DNA from: Pleomorphomonas diazotrophica | GTDB taxonomy: Bacteria; Pseudomonadota; Alphaproteobacteria; Rhizobiales; Pleomorphomonadaceae | DNA: 64,000 bases | Assembly: GCF_002844595.1 (NCBI RefSeq) | Contig: NZ_PJNW01000014.1 | Location: 1-64,000 of the forward strand | Direction: 5' to 3' | Part shown: in pieces, positions 61,011 through 64,000 of the stretch | Numbering within the stretch: the stretch's first letter is position 1 | Layout: each line of letters begins with the position of its first letter | Notes under the pieces: generated by a model | What the model was told of the DNA's origin: nothing | Databases searched by the model: none | What the model saw: only the letters and a program-made list of their open reading frames with translations | Position numbers and translations under genes: made by a program

Positions 61011-61420
61011 CGTTCGGCCATGGCGAGAACGGTTTCCCATTCCTCATCGGTCACCGGCTGAACCGAAAGACGCATCGAGGTGACGAGACTCATCTTGGAG
61101 AGCGACGGCTCGGCCTTGATTTCGGCGAGCGTGACCGGACGCTTGATGTCCCGGACCGCCCGGACGTCGACGCAGTCCCAGCGCGGGTCATCGGTGGTGC
61201 TGTCGGGATGGGAAAGGGCAATCACCTCGCAGATGCCGACGACGGCGAGGCCCTCATTGGAGTGGTAGAAAAAGCCCTGGTCGCCCAGCTGCATCGCCCG
61301 CATGTTGTTGCGGGCCTGATAGTTGCGCACACCATCCCATTCGGCGCCGGTGGCGCCTTTTGCCTTGAGGTCGGTGAAGGAGAACTTGAAGGGTTCGGAC
61401 TTGAACAGCCAGTGGGCCAT
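61007..61420 (-). CDS. EVE domain protein
   Basis: A 137-residue single EVE (PUA-like) domain: MAHWLFKSEP at the start, WDGVRNYQARNNMRAM, GFFYHSN and KMSLVTSMRLSVQPV. EVE domains bind modified bases in DNA or RNA. In Rhizobiales it normally follows yciI and precedes a methyltransferase gene, as here, with 4-bp overlap to the latter. Confidence 0.9.
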   Translation of the reverse strand: MAHWLFKSEPFKFSFTDLKAKGATGAEWDGVRNYQARNNMRAMQLGDQGFFYHSNEGLAVVGICEVIALSHPDSTTDDPRWDCVDVRAVRDIKRPVTLAEIKAEPSLSKMSLVTSMRLSVQPVTDEEWETVLAMAER

Positions 61421-61451
61421 GGGCGCTCCCTGTTGCGGCGTGTCGGCGAGA

Positions 61452-61736
61452 TCAGCCTGGCGCGCCGATCACCCATTTCCACGGCTTGATGTCGACGCTC
61501 TCGAACAGGCCGGCGCGAGCGTAGGGGTCCTCGGCGAGCACGGTCTGCAGCGTCTTGAGGTCGACCGCTTCGGTGATGAGCAGCGAACCAATCATGTTGC
61601 CGGCTTCATCGAGATAGGGACCGCCGACCAGGATGGTGTCGGCATTGGCCTTGACATAGTCGAGATGGGCGGTGCGGTTGGCCTGCCGAACGGGCAGATG
61701 CCCGACCTTGTCGATGCAACTGACGACATAATGCAT
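61452..61736 (-). CDS. YciI-like protein
   Basis: A 94-residue YCII-domain protein (ferredoxin-like fold) with the expected His/Asp: HYVVSCIDKVGHLPVRQANRTAHLDYVK split over residues 2-29, GGPYLDEAGNMIGSLLI and DPYARAGLFESVDIKPW. YciI family members are possible hydrolases or chlorinated-aromatic enzymes; the housekeeping role here is unknown. 31 bp upstream of the EVE gene in the same direction. Confidence 0.9.
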   Translation of the reverse strand: MHYVVSCIDKVGHLPVRQANRTAHLDYVKANADTILVGGPYLDEAGNMIGSLLITEAVDLKTLQTVLAEDPYARAGLFESVDIKPWKWVIGAPG

Positions 61737-61885
61737 GGTTCGCCTCGAATGCGGACGATGGAATGAGGCGGACCCTAGAGCATTTCACAGCCGGATGGAA
61801 CCGTTCGATCGAACGACCTGCGTTGAAGCCCCAGGTCCGTTGCGCAGAGGCGCGCAGTCGTGAACCGGGGGCGCAAGAGACAAAA

Positions 61886-61913
61886 GACCCCGACGGAACG
61901 GACCGTCGGGGTC
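61886..61913 (-). terminator. Terminator of the small secreted-protein gene
   Basis: GACCCCGACGG (61886-61896) and CCGTCGGGGTC (61903-61913) form a perfect 11-bp stem with a 6-nt loop; on the minus strand TTTTGTCTC follows. Confidence 0.85.
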
Positions 61914-61986
61914 ATTTGCGAGACGGAGTGTTGGAAAGCCCGATGCTGCTTTCGGCTGCCCGCGTTCTGGCGGCCGAACCACGGTG

Positions 61987-62310
61987 TCAGATGGCGACGA
62001 GTTCCGGCACGGCAGACGTGGGGGCGGGCATGCCGAGGGCGCGGTGGTAGGCGGCGCCGATGCCGCTGAAGATGCCGGGAGCAAAGACGTCGATCACCTC
62101 GGAGCGGACCCGGGCGGCATAGTCGCCGGCCGCCGAGAGGAAGGTGAGCGGCGGGAAGACGAAGGTGCGTTCGGTGGAGCTGACGGTCGGCGCCGATACG
62201 GCGGCCATCACGACTGATTTCGGAACGTTCATGCCGAAGGCGGAGGCACCGGTTGAGGAAGCGGCGACAAGGAGGGAAGCGACTGCCGCGGCGACGAGAA
62301 GGCGTTTCAT
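61987..62310 (-). CDS. Hypothetical secreted protein
   Basis: A 107-residue protein with a clear signal peptide (MKRLLVAAAVASLLVAASST, probable cut after GASA) and a short mature part without Cys or recognised domain (PPLTFLSAAGDYAARVRSEVIDVFAPGIF). A strong terminator follows on the same strand, supporting a real monocistronic gene. Function unknown; the mature part might be amphipathic. Confidence 0.6.
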   Translation of the reverse strand: MKRLLVAAAVASLLVAASSTGASAFGMNVPKSVVMAAVSAPTVSSTERTFVFPPLTFLSAAGDYAARVRSEVIDVFAPGIFSGIGAAYHRALGMPAPTSAVPELVAI

Positions 62311-62624
62311 AATGCAGGAACTCCGGAACGCGATTGCCTGCTTTCTAACAGGGCGGATTGAAAGCCTCGTTCCGAGATCAGCGGCAATTTTTTCCTTTCC
62401 GGAAGGCTTTCGTTAACCCGCCGAACAACCTCGTTTACGGGCCATTCACCATGATGGAGGCGGGTTTACAGTAACTTGGAGGAAATGGCGGCTCTCCGAG
62501 CTTTTCGCAGTGAACGAGCGTTAGGAAATGTGAATAATTCACCCCGATTAAATATTACTACGTATGAATTTCCCCCGCTCGGCGATGGTAACACCTTGTT
62601 GACGCTGTTCGGAGATTTCCGTCC
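62311..62624. promoter_or_regulatory. Divergent AT-rich promoter region before the deformylase-like gene
   Basis: A 314-bp region between the secreted-protein and deformylase-like genes. GTGAAT-A-ATTCAC (62530-62542) is a perfect 13-bp inverted repeat in an AT-rich patch (62525-62575). It is a candidate operator of either gene; no RNA or ORF is supported. Confidence 0.4.
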
Positions 62625-63149
62625 ATGAAGCCCCCGAGCCTTCTGGCATACCCCGATCCGCGGCTTCGCATGGTTGCCGAGCCGGTGATGGATTTCGATG
62701 ACGGGCTCGCCGCGCTTGCCGCCGCTCTGGTCGCCGCCGTGGAAGGGGCGCCAGCCATCGGGTTGGCTGCGCCGCATCTCGGCGTGCTCCGGCGGGTGGT
62801 GGCAGCGCGGTCCTCGACCGACGCGTCCATCCGTGTCTACGTCAATCCGAAGGTCGAGTGGGTTTCGGCTGAGACCATGGTCAACGAGGAAGGCTCGGTG
62901 TCGATGCCCGGCGTCAGCGCCGAGGTCGAGCGACCGAGAATGGTGCGCGTCGCCTACTTCAACCTCGACGGCCTCGAGGGCGCCGAGGAGGCAGAAGGTT
63001 TCCATGCTGCGGTGCTTCAGCATGAGATCGACCAGCTTGACGGCATCTTCTGGATCGACCGGCTGTCGCGCCTCAAAAGGGAGCGGCTCATCAAGCGCTA
63101 TCAGAAACTTGCTGGCCGATCCGTATCCTCCGCCATTTTATCGCCGTGA
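62625..63149 (+). CDS. Peptide deformylase-like protein with degenerate active site
   Basis: A 174-residue peptide deformylase homologue (fold and length normal), but all three catalytic motifs are altered. Motif 1 GLAAPQ is GLAAPHLG (Gln to His), motif 2 EGCLS is EGSVSMPG (metal Cys lost), motif 3 HEIDH is HEIDQLDG (second metal His lost). It is unlikely to bind iron or zinc like a true deformylase. It matches the known rhizobial peptide deformylase-like proteins, whose role is unknown. A canonical def gene should exist elsewhere. Confidence 0.85.
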   Translation: MKPPSLLAYPDPRLRMVAEPVMDFDDGLAALAAALVAAVEGAPAIGLAAPHLGVLRRVVAARSSTDASIRVYVNPKVEWVSAETMVNEEGSVSMPGVSAEVERPRMVRVAYFNLDGLEGAEEAEGFHAAVLQHEIDQLDGIFWIDRLSRLKRERLIKRYQKLAGRSVSSAILSP

Positions 63150-63203
63150 GATTTCCCCATTCGTCGCTAGACTGCGCCCGCGAACCATTGTTCCGAGAGA
63201 GCC

Positions 63204-63995
63204 ATGCTGATCGATCGCCAACACGCCATCCTGGACCTTGCCCGCGAGGTCGGCCGCGTCCTGGTCGACGACCTTGCGACCCGCTTCGAAGTGTCGCCGC
63301 AGACCATCCGCAAGGATCTCAACGAGCTCTGCGACCGTCGGCTTCTCGCCCGGGTGCATGGAGGAGCGGTGCTGGCCTCAACGGTGAAGAACGTCGGCTA
63401 CGAGGCGCGGCGCCAGATCGCCGCCGCCGAGAAGCGGGCGATCGGCGAGGCCGCTGCCGCCCTTATCCCCAACGACGCCTCGCTGTTCATCAACATCGGC
63501 ACCACCACAGAGGCTGTGGCGCAGGCGCTTCTCCAGCACTCGGGGCTGATGGTCATCACCAACAACATCAACGTCGCCAACCTGATGCGCGCCTATTCAG
63601 GCATCGACGTGGTGATTGCCGGTGGTCAGGTGCGCCACGCCGACGGCGGCATTATCGGCGAGGCGGCGGTGGACTTCATCCGCCAGTTCAAGGTTGATTT
63701 TGCCATCGTCGGGACCTCGGCGATCGACGAGGACGGGGCGCTGTTCGATTACGATTTTCGCGAGGTGAAGGTGGCGCAGGCGATCATTGCCAATGCCCGC
63801 CGGGTCATCCTCGTTGCCGACGAAACCAAGTTCGAGCGCACGGCGCCGGTCAGGATCGGTTCGGTCGCCCAGGCGGACGTGTTCGTCACCGATCGCTGCC
63901 CGCGGGAAAGCGTGCGGCGCTTGTGCGCGGAGGCGGAGGTGGAACTCATCGAGACCGCTTCCGCTCATGGCGGACATGCGGGCGCAGCTGTATAA
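63204..63995 (+). CDS. DeoR/GlpR family transcriptional regulator
   Basis: A 263-residue regulator: DeoR-type helix-turn-helix (about 5-55, RQHAILDLAREVGRVLVDDLATRFEVS then TIRKDLNELCDRRLLARVHGGA) and a DeoRC sugar-phosphate sensor domain with FINIGTTTEAVAQAL and EAAVDFIRQFKVDFAIVGTSAID. It resembles GlpR and usually represses a sugar or polyol operon; its target, if adjacent, lies beyond the window, which ends 5 bp after the stop. Confidence 0.93.
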   Translation: MLIDRQHAILDLAREVGRVLVDDLATRFEVSPQTIRKDLNELCDRRLLARVHGGAVLASTVKNVGYEARRQIAAAEKRAIGEAAAALIPNDASLFINIGTTTEAVAQALLQHSGLMVITNNINVANLMRAYSGIDVVIAGGQVRHADGGIIGEAAVDFIRQFKVDFAIVGTSAIDEDGALFDYDFREVKVAQAIIANARRVILVADETKFERTAPVRIGSVAQADVFVTDRCPRESVRRLCAEAEVELIETASAHGGHAGAAV

Positions 63996-64000
63996 TTTCC

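Overview
The window looks like chromosomal DNA of a GC-rich alphaproteobacterium, most likely order Hyphomicrobiales (Rhizobiales). The reasons are the order DUF1674 - htpX - rsmB - heparinase II/III - purH, a hemC - hemD - mitofilin - hemY cluster next to tsaD-gpsA, a fused secDF, an MbfA ferritin/VIT1 protein, a CsbD gene behind an EcfG-type promoter, and many carbohydrate ABC transporters. No species is claimed. I saw no insertion sequence, prophage, CRISPR array or rRNA. Three tRNAs are present: Gly-GCC, Ala-CGC and Thr-CGT.

Layout. 0.3-6.2 kb: stress and housekeeping genes (csbD-like, cytoplasmic GH13 amylase, TspO, tRNA-Gly, Ala-tRNA(Pro) deacylase-like, thioredoxin-TPR, Lon-N domain, Trm112-like, DUF167, YggT). 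6.4 kb: tRNA-Ala. 6.6-13.8 kb: an alpha-glycoside locus (GH31 enzyme, CUT1 ABC transporter, divergent LacI regulator, two palindromic operators). 14-19 kb: a second LacI gene with two direct repeats in front of it, then a ribose-type CUT2 ABC operon. 19-24.9 kb: YbaL/Kef-type antiporter, SecDF, rubrerythrin, tRNA-Thr. 25-29.8 kb: haem biosynthesis, including an in-frame HemD-mitofilin fusion. 30-32 kb: tsaD-gpsA. 32.3-44.7 kb: a sugar-catabolic region with a ferredoxin reductase-like flavoprotein, an unrecognised barrel/aldolase-like protein, a PfkB kinase, an FGGY kinase, a CUT2 ABC transporter, a YihS-like AGE isomerase and a GH36 alpha-galactosidase. 44.9-47.6 kb: ZnuA-like metal-binding protein with a Zur-like palindrome, TusA, a 56-residue membrane ORF, SCO1, DsbB. 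47.9-54.2 kb: DUF1674, htpX, rsmB, heparinase, purH. 54.3-58.2 kb: PepSY protein, cytochrome b561, two-component system and MbfA in one run of genes. 58.3-62.3 kb: acs, methyltransferase, EVE, YciI, secreted protein. 62.6-64 kb: a peptide deformylase-like protein with degenerate active-site motifs and a DeoR regulator.

How it works together. The three sugar transport operons each carry a GC-rich hairpin just after the binding-protein gene, which probably keeps binding protein in excess over the membrane parts. The 33-44 kb genes can be read as release of galactosides, uptake, isomerisation, phosphorylation by two kinase families and possible aldol cleavage, but the true substrate is unknown. 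The 54-58 kb run suggests a sensor kinase with an acidic, Cys/His-containing periplasmic loop controlling a redox/iron output. Coordinates and motifs were read by eye. Family assignments rest on motif recognition without database searches.
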